From Nocardia transvalensis NBRC 15921 (lineage in GTDB: Bacteria; Actinomycetota; Actinomycetes; Mycobacteriales; Mycobacteriaceae), in NCBI RefSeq assembly GCF_000308875.1, contig NZ_BAGL01000127.1:62001-126000 (forward strand): 64,000 nucleotides of DNA, in the 5' to 3' direction. Under the pieces are notes generated by a model. It searched no databases. It was not told where the DNA came from and saw only the letters and a list, made by a program, of their open reading frames with translations. The first letter of the stretch is position 1. Each line of letters begins with the position of its first letter. The position numbers and the translations under genes were made by a program. Below, in pieces: positions 25,200 to 33,502 of the stretch.

Positions 25200-26528
25200 A
25201 TGGTGGAGGTCGAGTGGACAGCTCACGAGATTCGTGCGCTGCGGGCTACTTCGAAGATGAGCAGACCCGAATTCGCGCGTCTCATCGGGGTTACCAGGCG
25301 AACGCTGTCGCTGTGGGAGTCCGGCCGAACCGGACAGCCACGGGCAGCCAGTCGCCGCTTGCTCGACCACGTGCTCGCCAGTACGGACGCCGACACGATT
25401 GCTCGCTTCGACCAGAGGACCCGCTCGACTGCGCTCGTCCCGGAAAGAGAAGTGGAGGACGAGATGCAGCGACGGCAATTCCTCAGCGCGGTTGCTGCCG
25501 CAATCGCCGGAGGCCCTGACGCACTCGAGCACTGGCTTCCCCGATTGCCTGCCGCAGTTGCCGCGCTGCCAACCCGTGTAGGCGCGGCCGATGTGGCGCA
25601 GTTGCGGTCGATCACCGACGATCTCCGCCGAATGGCGAACCACCACGGCGGGTGTGCGGCAGTCGATGCCGCCTGTGGTGCTCTGTCGTGGAGTTCACAG
25701 CTTCTCCCCCGAGCGAGCACTCCGTCAGTACGCGATGACCTCTGCCTGGCCTTGGCCCACTTGGCGAACATCGCGGGCTGGGCTTGTCACGATGCAGGAA
25801 ATCAGGAGCAGGCCCGTCGGTTGCTCGCGCAAGCGCTGACCTACAGCCGCAGCGTGGACAGCGCCGAAGCCGACAGCCTCACCGCGACCGGAATGTACGG
25901 GCTGGGACGCATCAGCCTGCACCAGCGCAAGCCGAAGGAAACGCTGTGGTTCGCCCAGCTCGGCCAAGTCGCCGCCCAGGGCGGCCGCGACCTCAGCGGA
26001 TCCGCAAGACTCCACGCCACCGCGGCATGGGCATACGCGTTGATGGGACAGCACCGTCAAGTCGAAGACAGCCTCGATCGAGCCCACCACGAGATGTGCC
26101 GCGTCGACACCGCCACTCTGGAACCATGGCACCGCCTGTTCTTCACGCACGGTGACTTCACCGGCCACCGTGCCCTCGTCAGCCAGGTGCTGGCGACCTC
26201 GGACTCTGTGAACGCGCGCACCTACGCCGAGCGCGCAGCCGAGCTGGCCACCACCTCGCTGGCCGAATCAGGTCCCGACCGAGCGCCCCGCAGTCTCCTC
26301 TTCGACCGAATCGTCCTGGCCACAAGTCAACTCCTCGCACACGACGTCGACGCCGGCACCGCGACAGCGTTTCACGCGCTATCGGATGCAGGCGCGATCC
26401 GCAGTGTTCGAGCCGTCGAACGATTCGCCGAGGTCGGTACAGCGGCACAACCGTTCGTAAGTCGGCATTCGGGCGCGGACCAGATCGTCAGCGAGATCAA
26501 GGCCCTCATGCCATCAGACCATGACTGA
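25200..26528 (+). CDS. XRE-family HTH regulator with C-terminal helical repeat domain
   Basis: A 442-residue protein. The N-terminal HTH (residues 5-65) reads EIRALRATSKMSRPEFARLI and continues GVTRRTLSLWESGRTGQPR, with Trp-Glu-Ser after the recognition helix as in Cro/C1 proteins. Residues 100-430 are alpha-helical and look like TPR-type repeats (LARQALTY-like and ATAAWAYALMGQHRQVEDSL segments), as in actinobacterial regulators that sense peptides or small molecules. The start at 25200 is preceded by GGGGGCGGG. Its last 8 bases overlap the start of the kinase-like gene, so the two proteins are made together. Confidence 0.82.
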   Translation: MVEVEWTAHEIRALRATSKMSRPEFARLIGVTRRTLSLWESGRTGQPRAASRRLLDHVLASTDADTIARFDQRTRSTALVPEREVEDEMQRRQFLSAVAAAIAGGPDALEHWLPRLPAAVAALPTRVGAADVAQLRSITDDLRRMANHHGGCAAVDAACGALSWSSQLLPRASTPSVRDDLCLALAHLANIAGWACHDAGNQEQARRLLAQALTYSRSVDSAEADSLTATGMYGLGRISLHQRKPKETLWFAQLGQVAAQGGRDLSGSARLHATAAWAYALMGQHRQVEDSLDRAHHEMCRVDTATLEPWHRLFFTHGDFTGHRALVSQVLATSDSVNARTYAERAAELATTSLAESGPDRAPRSLLFDRIVLATSQLLAHDVDAGTATAFHALSDAGAIRSVRAVERFAEVGTAAQPFVSRHSGADQIVSEIKALMPSDHD

Positions 26529-27423
26529 ACTCGCTCCCGACCGCGCCACAGAGCTGGCACGGGTGCTGCATCAGGCGTGCGACCTAGCCGGTCTCAGTGG
26601 TGCGGCCGAGGGCGCTGAGCTGTTGAAGTACACCAACAACGCCGTCTATCGACTCCCCCGAATCGCCACGATCGCTCGCGTGGGTATCGGCCCGATCGGC
26701 AGAACTCGGGCCACTCGGATCGTCACAGTTGCGCGATGGCTCGCCCACCACGACGCCCCCACGGTCCGGCTCGCTGATGCCGAACAGCCAGTCCTAATCG
26801 GCGACGACTACGCCGTGACATTCTGGCGCGAACTCGGGCGTCAGCCGCCGGAGAACGGCTGGACCGCAGCGGATCTCACTCGACCACTGAAAGAACTCCA
26901 CCGCATCCCATTCACGGGAGCATCGATACCGTCGTGGGACCCGTTCTCGCCTGCCGAACAACGAATCGCTGCCGCCGACGGTGTCGACGCTGACGACCTC
27001 CACTGGCTCCAGACCGAATGGACCAAGGCCAGAACCCATTACGAGCAGCTGAACCCGACCCACGCAGTCGTCCACGGCGACGCACACACCGGAAACCTCC
27101 TCCGAACATCGACCGACCGCGTTGTCCTCGCCGACCTCGACAGCACCGGCATCGGCCCAAAAGCATGGGACCTCGTCGTAACCGCCGTAGGAGCAATACG
27201 GTTCGGGCGACCCGGGTTCTACACAGACCTCTCGAACACCTACGGCTGGGACATCACACGGACAAGCGAATGGCCACTACTCCGGCGAATTCGCGAACTA
27301 ATCCTCGTCACCAGTGCACTACCAGACCTCCGACGCCGACCGCAGATGGCAGCCGAACACCAACACCGCCTCCACACCCTTCGACACGAAACACGCAACA
27401 TTCTTTGGCATCCATACCGGTGA
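26521..27423 (+). CDS. Phosphotransferase (aminoglycoside phosphotransferase-like kinase fold)
   Basis: A 300-residue APH-like protein. The catalytic loop is VVHGDAHTGNLLR (Asp as base, Asn for metal), and the metal-binding motif is VLADLDSTGIGPKAWDLV. The N-terminal lobe has the expected strands, but the glycine-rich loop is weak (LLKYTNNAVYRLP). Substrates in this superfamily range from antibiotics to choline and sugars. Coupling to the XRE regulator argues for a specific partner role, perhaps phosphorylating a small signal, rather than drug resistance (inference). Codon choice looks slightly less GC-biased than in the flanking core genes. Confidence 0.75.
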   Translation: MTELAPDRATELARVLHQACDLAGLSGAAEGAELLKYTNNAVYRLPRIATIARVGIGPIGRTRATRIVTVARWLAHHDAPTVRLADAEQPVLIGDDYAVTFWRELGRQPPENGWTAADLTRPLKELHRIPFTGASIPSWDPFSPAEQRIAAADGVDADDLHWLQTEWTKARTHYEQLNPTHAVVHGDAHTGNLLRTSTDRVVLADLDSTGIGPKAWDLVVTAVGAIRFGRPGFYTDLSNTYGWDITRTSEWPLLRRIRELILVTSALPDLRRRPQMAAEHQHRLHTLRHETRNILWHPYR

Positions 27424-27522
27424 TTACAGCGGATGCGTGACGGCTAAAGAGATATGCCCGTCCCAATTCACCGGAACCGCACCAGTACCCAAATCGGCGG
27501 GACTCTGAACGGAAGGCCAGAT

Positions 27523-27535
27523 ACAGATTATCTGT
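27523..27535. promoter_or_regulatory. 13-bp palindrome ACAGAT-T-ATCTGT
   Basis: A perfect 6+1+6 palindrome in an AT-richer gap, 114 bases upstream of the DUF1579-like gene. Likely operator; no regulator gene is directly adjacent. Confidence 0.35.
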
Positions 27536-27649
27536 CACGGATCTCGAGGTACCGATAGGGCTTGTGTGTCGATCTCCGATGTTCCCGTTCGACCTATGGA
27601 CGAGAGGGCCCGCCAAGGGCCCGGACAACCTATCCGAGCGAGGAAGAAC

Positions 27650-28072
27650 ATGACTATCACCGATCTCGATGTACTGCTCGGCTCCTGGGAACTCACCGGG
27701 CGCACCCGCAAGTCCGACCACGACGATGTCACCGGAGAGCTCACCACGACCTGGATCCTGAACGGCCAACTCCTACACCTCATCGGCAGTATGCGGATCG
27801 GTGAAACGGAGATCCACAGCCTCGAGGTGATCTGGCCCGACGAAACCACCTCGGGCTTCGCCGCGCACGTGTATTCCGGTTCCGGTGCCCCGTTGGACTA
27901 CCACTGGAGCCGCGACGGGGACACCCTCATCCATGCTGGTCTCGGTATGACCTACACCGGCACCATCAGCCCCGACGGAGCCACGATCACCGGCATATGG
28001 CAGCCTGACCCGGACCGTCCGGATATGGCCGAGGCCGAATACCGCGCCACCATGCGCCGGGTCTCTCCGTAG
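27650..28072 (+). CDS. DUF1579-like small beta-barrel protein
   Basis: A 140-residue protein starting MTITDLDVLLGSWELTGRTR, the opening typical of DUF1579-like lipocalin-fold proteins. Further strands such as LTTTWILNGQLLHLIGSMRI and ISPDGATITGIWQPDP fit a small beta-barrel. Members of this group have no agreed function; some bind hydrophobic ligands. GAGGAAG lies 4 bases before the ATG at 27650, which rules out longer starts. It stands alone, between a possible operator at 27523 and a strong terminator hairpin that begins at its stop codon. Confidence 0.7.
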   Translation: MTITDLDVLLGSWELTGRTRKSDHDDVTGELTTTWILNGQLLHLIGSMRIGETEIHSLEVIWPDETTSGFAAHVYSGSGAPLDYHWSRDGDTLIHAGLGMTYTGTISPDGATITGIWQPDPDRPDMAEAEYRATMRRVSP

Positions 28073-28096
28073 GCCGCCGGTAACCGGCGGCCTACG
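28068..28096. terminator. Bidirectional terminator hairpin overlapping a stop codon
   Basis: CGTAGGCCGCCGG/CCGGCGGCCTACG forms a perfect 13-bp stem with a TAA loop. The TAG stop of the DUF1579-like gene lies inside the left arm. It sits between two convergent genes and can serve both. Confidence 0.7.
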
Positions 28097-28135
28097 AACG
28101 ACCCGCCCCTGAGACCAGCCACACTGCTGAGCAAA

Positions 28136-29452
28136 TCATCGGAAGTAGATGTAGTCCTGGACCCAGTGGAACCCTCGGTTGCGCAGGGTGAAGCTGTTCA
28201 GGTCTACACGTTCGAGGGTGATCACTACCGGGCTGTTGTGGAGGGTGCCGCGTAGGAGTAGCCGGTTCGGGGTGGGTTGTTCGTGAGACAGGGTCGCCAA
28301 AGGTGTTCGAGGGCCGGTGGATTCGCCTGTACTGAGTTCCAAAGTTCCGTTGGGCAAGAAGTTAACGACAGCGGGGATGAGATCGCCGTCCATTTCTTGG
28401 TAGGTCACCTGGCCGGGGGCGTCGAAAACCAGCCGTTGCCAACGAATTTCGTCGGTGGTCAGCGGAGGGCGCGGCTGGCCGTCGAGGGTGAAGTCACGGA
28501 CGTCCCAGATGCCGTACAGCTCGGATTTGGGGCTGTCGGGACCGTACTGTTCCTGCCAGACCCTCCATCGGTCGGAAGCGCCGACCAGCGCGATCCATAG
28601 ACCGAGCGACACCGTGATCCACAGCGCGATGCGGTTCTTCCGACCGTCGGTGAACAGCGCGGGTTGCGTCAGCGGCTCGCACGCGCGTTGCCGCACAAAG
28701 ACATCGGCCAATCGCCGCAGGTACGGGGCTAGCAGGATCAGGCTGATCAGGAGCAGGTGCGAGGCGAGCAGTTTCTCCGGTATGTCGAACGACATGTTCA
28801 TCAGGAGGATTTCCGCGGTGCTCGCCAGACTCAACGCCGCGCCGAGGACGGCGGTCCGAGGCACGAACAGCAACAGCCCGGCCACGACTTCCACTGCGCC
28901 GAGCGACATCTCGTACGGATAGGAGCTGCCGACCTGCAACCACAGCACCGAGGCCGGACTCATATCGCCGTACGGTTCCAGCAGCTGAGCGAGTCCGGGC
29001 GCCGGCATCTGGGTGGGAATCAGCTTGGCGAACCCGAAGCCGATCATCGTGCCGCCCAGCGATATTCGTAAGAACAGCGTAAACCAAGCCAGCAACCGGG
29101 GGTGCGCAGCACGACGGTCGAAGACGGTCCACACCGCGGCCGATACGACGGCGACGACAAGGACGCAGAACATCAGCACCCAGGCGGCTGTCTGGTCTCC
29201 GGCGCCGGAGTCCTGGTGCAACGCCGTGTCGACGCCGAAAACCGTTCTGCCCACCCACCCGGTGACGGGGTCCGTATGGGAGGTGATCCACCACCCGCTG
29301 TACCGGCGGAACCACGGCCCGAGAAGGCCGACCACCGTGAACGGGACGAAATTGAGGAGCAGGTTGTACAGCCCGAAATAGACGAGGCAGAATCGGAATG
29401 CGAAGCGCGTCAGCGGATGCCAGCGGGACTGTGTGGTGGCGGTGTCCTTCAC
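28136..29452 (-). CDS. DoxX-like multi-pass membrane protein with a C-terminal extracytoplasmic domain
   Basis: A 438-residue protein. About six or seven transmembrane helices span residues 15-315; the middle part (RISLGGTMIGFGFAKLIPTQ, later VEVVAGLLLFVPRTAVLGAA) resembles DoxX/SURF4-type proteins. The last 110 residues form a soluble beta-rich domain beginning near YGIWDVRDFTLDGQPRPPL. The GTG start at 29452 overlaps the stop of the VanY-like gene by 4 bases (GTGA), so it is the second gene of that operon. It may take part in envelope redox or stress functions, as suggested for DoxX proteins; this is inference from family and context only. Confidence 0.7.
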   Translation of the reverse strand: MKDTATTQSRWHPLTRFAFRFCLVYFGLYNLLLNFVPFTVVGLLGPWFRRYSGWWITSHTDPVTGWVGRTVFGVDTALHQDSGAGDQTAAWVLMFCVLVVAVVSAAVWTVFDRRAAHPRLLAWFTLFLRISLGGTMIGFGFAKLIPTQMPAPGLAQLLEPYGDMSPASVLWLQVGSSYPYEMSLGAVEVVAGLLLFVPRTAVLGAALSLASTAEILLMNMSFDIPEKLLASHLLLISLILLAPYLRRLADVFVRQRACEPLTQPALFTDGRKNRIALWITVSLGLWIALVGASDRWRVWQEQYGPDSPKSELYGIWDVRDFTLDGQPRPPLTTDEIRWQRLVFDAPGQVTYQEMDGDLIPAVVNFLPNGTLELSTGESTGPRTPLATLSHEQPTPNRLLLRGTLHNSPVVITLERVDLNSFTLRNRGFHWVQDYIYFR

Positions 29453-30075
29453 TGCTGCCGCATCCTCGGGTCGTGGGTGGGGTCGGCGTACAGCGGCGGA
29501 CAGCCGTACTCGGCTGCCTCGGGGCGTAGTTCGTAGTGCCAGGGTTCGTTGCGGTAGATCTGGCACAGCCCGTAAGCGGCCCCATATCTGGACAGCCACG
29601 CCGCGGCCGCGGTAGGCCCGATGTCGACCGCGTCCCCCGATACGTGCGCGGACGTGGTGGAATCGGCCACCCATCGAGCGGCCTCACGCGCCGAGCCGTA
29701 CTTCGAGACCGCCTCGCGCAGTAGTTGTTCCTGATACTCCGCCGAACGCCAGCCGCTGTTGACGACGAACTCGACCCCGTCGTCCGCCGCGTCCGTCGCG
29801 GCGAGCCGGAGGGCGGAGCGCAATGCGGGATCGAGGTTGGCCACAGCCGGAATATCGTCGTCGAAGATCGTCACACCGCGAGGAACAGCGCCGTCGGCGA
29901 GAGATCCCGCCTCGCGATGCCGGTTACCGTGCGGAAGGTGGAGGGACCACCCGGTCGAGGACAGCGACTGGAAGGCGAGGAGACCGACAGGCGCCGCAGC
30001 GGCGATCACGAGGGCGGCGAGGGCGGCGGCCCCGCCCCGGCGACGCCCGGTTCGTGCTGGTTGACTCTGTTTCAT
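29449..30075 (-). CDS. VanY-like D-alanyl-D-alanine carboxypeptidase
   Basis: A 208-residue protein with an N-terminal signal or anchor helix (residues 15-36) and a VanY/LAS peptidase domain. The zinc ligands and catalytic acid are visible: SAHVSGDAVD gives His144 and Asp151, and NEPWHYEL gives Glu177 and His180. Such enzymes trim the terminal D-Ala of peptidoglycan stem peptides outside the membrane. It diverges from an OmpR-type response regulator and kinase resembling VanRS/CutRS, which probably control it. The 15-bp palindrome directly before its ATG may be the operator and also overlaps its ribosome site. Confidence 0.88.
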   Translation of the reverse strand: MKQSQPARTGRRRGGAAALAALVIAAAAPVGLLAFQSLSSTGWSLHLPHGNRHREAGSLADGAVPRGVTIFDDDIPAVANLDPALRSALRLAATDAADDGVEFVVNSGWRSAEYQEQLLREAVSKYGSAREAARWVADSTTSAHVSGDAVDIGPTAAAAWLSRYGAAYGLCQIYRNEPWHYELRPEAAEYGCPPLYADPTHDPRMRQQ

Positions 30076-30090
30076 GCCTTCAGTGAAGGC
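30076..30090. promoter_or_regulatory. 15-bp palindrome at the start of the VanY-like gene
   Basis: GCCTTCA-G-TGAAGGC is a perfect 7+1+7 palindrome ending one base before the ATG at 30075 and including the GAAGG ribosome site. It may bind the response regulator, or fold in the mRNA and limit translation. Confidence 0.4.
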
Positions 30091-30164
30091 AGCGCGATGT
30101 TGCCGGGGCGTATGCGATTTTCGATATGCCCGCGATATGTCCCGATCGGCAGAATCGAGAGGCT

Positions 30165-30848
30165 ATGCGTGTACTACTCGTCGAGGACGAACCCTATTTG
30201 GCGGAAGCCATCCGCGACGGCCTGCGCCGGGAAGCGATCGCCGCCGATATCGCCGGTGACGGCGACACCGCGTTGGAGCTGTTGAGCATCAACGCCTACG
30301 AGATCGCCGTCCTCGACCGCGACATCCCGGGCCCCTCCGGGGACGAGGTCGCCGCGCGCATCGTCGCCTCCGGCAGCGGCATGCCGATCCTGATGCTCAC
30401 CGCCGCCGACCGGCTCGACGACAAGGCCTCCGGGTTCGAGCTGGGCGCCGACGACTACCTCACCAAACCCTTCGAACTCCGCGAACTCGTCCTGCGGCTC
30501 CGCGCGCTCGATCGCAGGCGCTCCCACAGCAGACCGCCGGTGCGCGAGATCGCGGGTCTGCGGGTGGATCCGTTCCGCCGCGAGGTCTACCGCGACGGCC
30601 GCTACGTCCCGCTGACCCGGAAGCAATTCGCCGTGCTCGAAATCCTCGTCGCCGCCGAAGGCGGTGTCGTCAGCGCCGAAGAACTGTTGGAACGAGCGTG
30701 GGACGAGAACGCGGATCCGTTCACCAATGCCGTGCGCATCACGGTGTCGGCTCTGCGCAAACGCCTCGGCGAGCCCTGGATCATCGGCACGGTGGCCGGC
30801 GTCGGCTACCGCATCGACACCGGGCGGGACGGAGCCGATCGTGAATAG
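30165..30848 (+). CDS. OmpR/PhoB-family response regulator
   Basis: A 227-residue regulator. The receiver domain has acidic residues Glu7/Asp8/Glu9 region (LLVEDEP), phospho-acceptor Asp51 in AVLDRDIPG, the conserved Thr in LMLTAAD and Lys in YLTKPFELREL. The C-terminal winged helix reads LTRKQFAVLEILVAAEGGVV and ends AVRITVSALRKRLGEPWIIG. VLDRDIPG is typical of the VanR/CutR group in actinobacteria. The start at 30165 follows GAGAGGCT. It overlaps the kinase gene by 8 bases and diverges from the VanY-like gene. Confidence 0.93.
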   Translation: MRVLLVEDEPYLAEAIRDGLRREAIAADIAGDGDTALELLSINAYEIAVLDRDIPGPSGDEVAARIVASGSGMPILMLTAADRLDDKASGFELGADDYLTKPFELRELVLRLRALDRRRSHSRPPVREIAGLRVDPFRREVYRDGRYVPLTRKQFAVLEILVAAEGGVVSAEELLERAWDENADPFTNAVRITVSALRKRLGEPWIIGTVAGVGYRIDTGRDGADRE

Positions 30849-31917
30849 ACCGCCCGGCGTGAGCGTCCGGCTCAAACTCACCCTCAGCTACGCCGGATTC
30901 ATCATGTTCGCCGGTACCTTGCTGCTCGCGGCCGTGCTGGTCTTCTACCTGTACTTCCTGCCCGCCGATTGGATGAGCACCACCGGCAACTTCTGGATCA
31001 ACCGCTCGGCCCTCCTCCGCGCGTTCGCTCCGTTCATGGCCGTCGTACTGGCCTTCCTGCTGGTCTTCGGTCTCGTGGGCGGGTGGCTGCTCGCCGGCTG
31101 GATGCTCACCCCGCTGACCCGGATCACCGCCGCCACCCGGATGGCCGCGAACGGCTCACTCTCGCACCGGATTCGGTTACCGGGACGCGGCGACGAGTTC
31201 CGTGAACTCGCCGACGTCTTCGACACCATGCTCGCCCGCCTGGAGGCCCACGTCGCCGAGGAACAGCGATTCGCGGCCAACGCCTCCCACGAACTGCGCA
31301 CACCCCTGGCCATCACGCAGACGCTGCTGGACGTGGCACGCACCGATCGCGACCGCGACACAGGCGAACTCGTCGACCGCCTGCACGTCGTCAACTCCAG
31401 GGCGATCGAACTCACCGAGGCCTTGCTGCTGCTCAGCCGGGCCGATCAACGGTCCTTCACCCGCGAACACGTCGACCTGTCCCTCCTCGCGGAAGAAGCC
31501 ACCGAAACGCTGCTTCCACTCGCGGAAGAACAGGGCGTGACCCTCGACGCCTCCGGCCAGATGGCCCACACCATCGGCTCCCACGCCCTCCTGCTGCAAC
31601 TGACCACGAACCTGGTGCACAACGCGATCGTCCACAACCTGCCGGAACAGGGCATCGCGTGGATCAGGACCAACGCTTACCCCGGTGCGGTGGAACTCAC
31701 GGTCGAGAACACCGGCGAGCTACTAGACCCGCGGATCGTTTCCACACTGGTCGAGCGTTTCCAGCGCGGCACCGACCGTGTCCGCGGCCGGCACGCCGGT
31801 GCGGGCCTCGGCCTCGCCATCGTCAACAGCATCACCCAGGCACACGGCGGCACCCTCACCCTCACCGCCCGCCCCGCCGGTGGCCTGCGCGTCACGGTGC
31901 AGCTACCTGCGCAGTGA
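30841..31917 (+). CDS. Sensor histidine kinase (CutS/VanS-like)
   Basis: A 358-residue kinase starting with GTG at 30841, inside the end of the response-regulator gene. Two transmembrane helices (about 16-40 and 62-88) enclose a short extracytoplasmic loop, so sensing is probably at or in the membrane. A HAMP linker follows (TPLTRITAATRMAANGSLSHR), then the HisKA box ASHELRTPLA with His150, the N-box with TTNLVHNAIVHN, and the G box AGAGLGLAIVNSI. With the cognate regulator it likely reports on envelope state and controls the divergent VanY-like/DoxX-like operon (inference). Confidence 0.92.
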   Translation: MNRPPGVSVRLKLTLSYAGFIMFAGTLLLAAVLVFYLYFLPADWMSTTGNFWINRSALLRAFAPFMAVVLAFLLVFGLVGGWLLAGWMLTPLTRITAATRMAANGSLSHRIRLPGRGDEFRELADVFDTMLARLEAHVAEEQRFAANASHELRTPLAITQTLLDVARTDRDRDTGELVDRLHVVNSRAIELTEALLLLSRADQRSFTREHVDLSLLAEEATETLLPLAEEQGVTLDASGQMAHTIGSHALLLQLTTNLVHNAIVHNLPEQGIAWIRTNAYPGAVELTVENTGELLDPRIVSTLVERFQRGTDRVRGRHAGAGLGLAIVNSITQAHGGTLTLTARPAGGLRVTVQLPAQ

Positions 31918-31960
31918 GGGGCGGTTTACGGGCGATAGTGATGCTGGCATTCTCGCGGCC

Positions 31961-32389
31961 ATGTCTCGACAGTTTCAGGTTGTCATCGACTGCCACGATC
32001 CGGATGGGATGGCAGCCTTCTGGTCCGCGGCGCTGGACTACCGCATCGACTCGGTCCCGGAGGGCTACGACGGCTGGATGGAATACCAGATCGGTCAAGG
32101 CTTTCCGGAGGACGAAAGGGTCCGCTTCGCTACCGTGTACAACCCGCAAGGACCGGAGCGCGTGAGTTTCCTCGGGGTACCCGAATCCAAGACCGTCAAG
32201 AACCGGCTGCACCTGGACATTCAGGCGACCCTGCCGGACGACTCGATGGCACGCAAGATCGAACGGGTCGACGCACTGGTGGCACAACTCCGTGAAATCG
32301 GTGGTACCGCGCTGCGAACCGGCCGGGAGCGCGGCCAATACTTCGTGACCATGGCCGACGTGGAGGGCAACGAATTCTGCGTGCATTGA
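31961..32389 (+). CDS. VOC-superfamily (glyoxalase-like) protein
   Basis: A 142-residue protein with the glyoxalase/bleomycin-resistance fold: MSRQFQVVIDCHDPDGMAAF opens the first beta-alpha unit, and KNRLHLDIQATLPDD opens the second. It ends in YFVTMADVEGNEFCVH, the usual C-terminal strand with a Glu that can hold a metal. This type is common in actinobacteria with unknown substrates. The ATG at 31961 begins after the kinase stop with a 43-base gap; it may be a tail gene of the two-component operon or separate. Confidence 0.82.
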   Translation: MSRQFQVVIDCHDPDGMAAFWSAALDYRIDSVPEGYDGWMEYQIGQGFPEDERVRFATVYNPQGPERVSFLGVPESKTVKNRLHLDIQATLPDDSMARKIERVDALVAQLREIGGTALRTGRERGQYFVTMADVEGNEFCVH

Positions 32390-32449
32390 ACCGTAGTGGG
32401 CCTGTCTTGGCACACTGATAACTCCTCTGACCTCCCCGTAGGCACGGGT

Positions 32450-33340
32450 TCACTGTGGTTTCCAATATCTCCAGTCGAGGGAGTAGATCGTGGTCTTCAA
32501 AGCGGTCTCCGCGTTCACCGTGTTCTTGACCAGGATGGTCACGGCGGCAATACCTTGGCGGCTGGTTCGGACACAGAGGAGATCGTTGACAGCCACATTG
32601 TCGACTGCGGGTGTTCGAGTCCGATCGGTCAGCGCGCGGTCGCAGTTTGCCGGGTTGGGCGGGGTGCCGGGTGGCAGTCGCGCTGTGAGCGCTCCGTTCG
32701 CGGCCGCGATGGACGTGTGATCCAGCGTGATGTCGGCGAGGCCGTCACCGTCCGGTCGCTGGTCGAGGGCGTCCAGGTCCACGGAGAAACCCGATGACGA
32801 GACCTTGCTGCCACGCTCGAATTCCGAAGTGGAACTCTGGCGGGGGCTCGGCGTAGTGGAACTCAGGGGAGAGTTTTCGGTGCTGGTTCCGGTTACGGTG
32901 CTGTAGATCCCGAATCCGGTGCCGCCACCGACGATCAGCAGAATCGCGATCACCGCGGCCAAGCCGCCACCACCGAAGTGAATCGATCCGATCTGGAATT
33001 TCCTGCTTTTGTCGATGGCGCCGGCGGCCGCATCTCCGTGGATACTGGTGTGCTTTCCGGTCGTCAGCGACGAGAGCTGTGCGGTCGGTCGGCCCAATGC
33101 ACCGGCCACTGCCTGAGCGAATGACGCGTCACGGGTGAATTCGTCTGTCAAGACAGCGCTTGTCAGCTCACGCGCTGTCGAGTCCTCCGGTTCGGCGGAC
33201 AATGCGTCCAAGGCGTGGGAGCCTGCGCGACTGGCCCGAAGGCGATCCGCAATGAGGGTGCCGATCGAATCCGAGACCTGGCCGGCAAACCTTTCGGCCA
33301 GCGCCGCAACGGCTTTGGAAGCAAGCTCGTCGATATTCAT
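32450..33340 (-). CDS. Single-pass membrane protein of unknown function (296 aa)
   Basis: I do not recognise a family. The N-terminal 110 residues are helical and cytoplasmic (MNIDELASKAVAALAERFAG). Near residues 125-155 lies a Gly/Val-rich transmembrane helix (LAAVIAILLIVGGGTGFGIY), then a Ser/Thr/Pro-rich linker (STTPSPRQSSTSEF) of the kind that spans the cell wall. The C-terminal domain of about 110 residues has two cysteines that could form a disulfide outside the membrane. The start at 33340 (MNIDEL) is chosen because the region upstream in frame lacks coding character. Overall it looks like a surface-exposed, membrane-anchored protein. Confidence 0.65.
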   Translation of the reverse strand: MNIDELASKAVAALAERFAGQVSDSIGTLIADRLRASRAGSHALDALSAEPEDSTARELTSAVLTDEFTRDASFAQAVAGALGRPTAQLSSLTTGKHTSIHGDAAAGAIDKSRKFQIGSIHFGGGGLAAVIAILLIVGGGTGFGIYSTVTGTSTENSPLSSTTPSPRQSSTSEFERGSKVSSSGFSVDLDALDQRPDGDGLADITLDHTSIAAANGALTARLPPGTPPNPANCDRALTDRTRTPAVDNVAVNDLLCVRTSRQGIAAVTILVKNTVNAETALKTTIYSLDWRYWKPQ

Positions 33341-33502
33341 GGCTTCCCCCCGCCGCCCGCGCCAGTGAACTACGGGTTCAGAGGCTAGCACGGCGAAAAG
33401 CCGCAGAACTCGTTTCCGCCCGCATCAGGCACCACACCGGTTCGGGTAGACGCGGCCGCGACACGATGACTTCATGATGTGTGGCACTGGCCGCGGCCCG
33501 GA

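Noticed and set aside
26521..27423. Aminoglycoside resistance gene
   Set aside because: The APH-like fold is shared by many kinases; nothing in the sequence or context points to an antibiotic substrate.
29449..31917. Vancomycin-resistance cluster
   Set aside because: Only VanY-like, VanR-like and VanS-like proteins are present; vanH, vanA and vanX are absent, so resistance is not supported.
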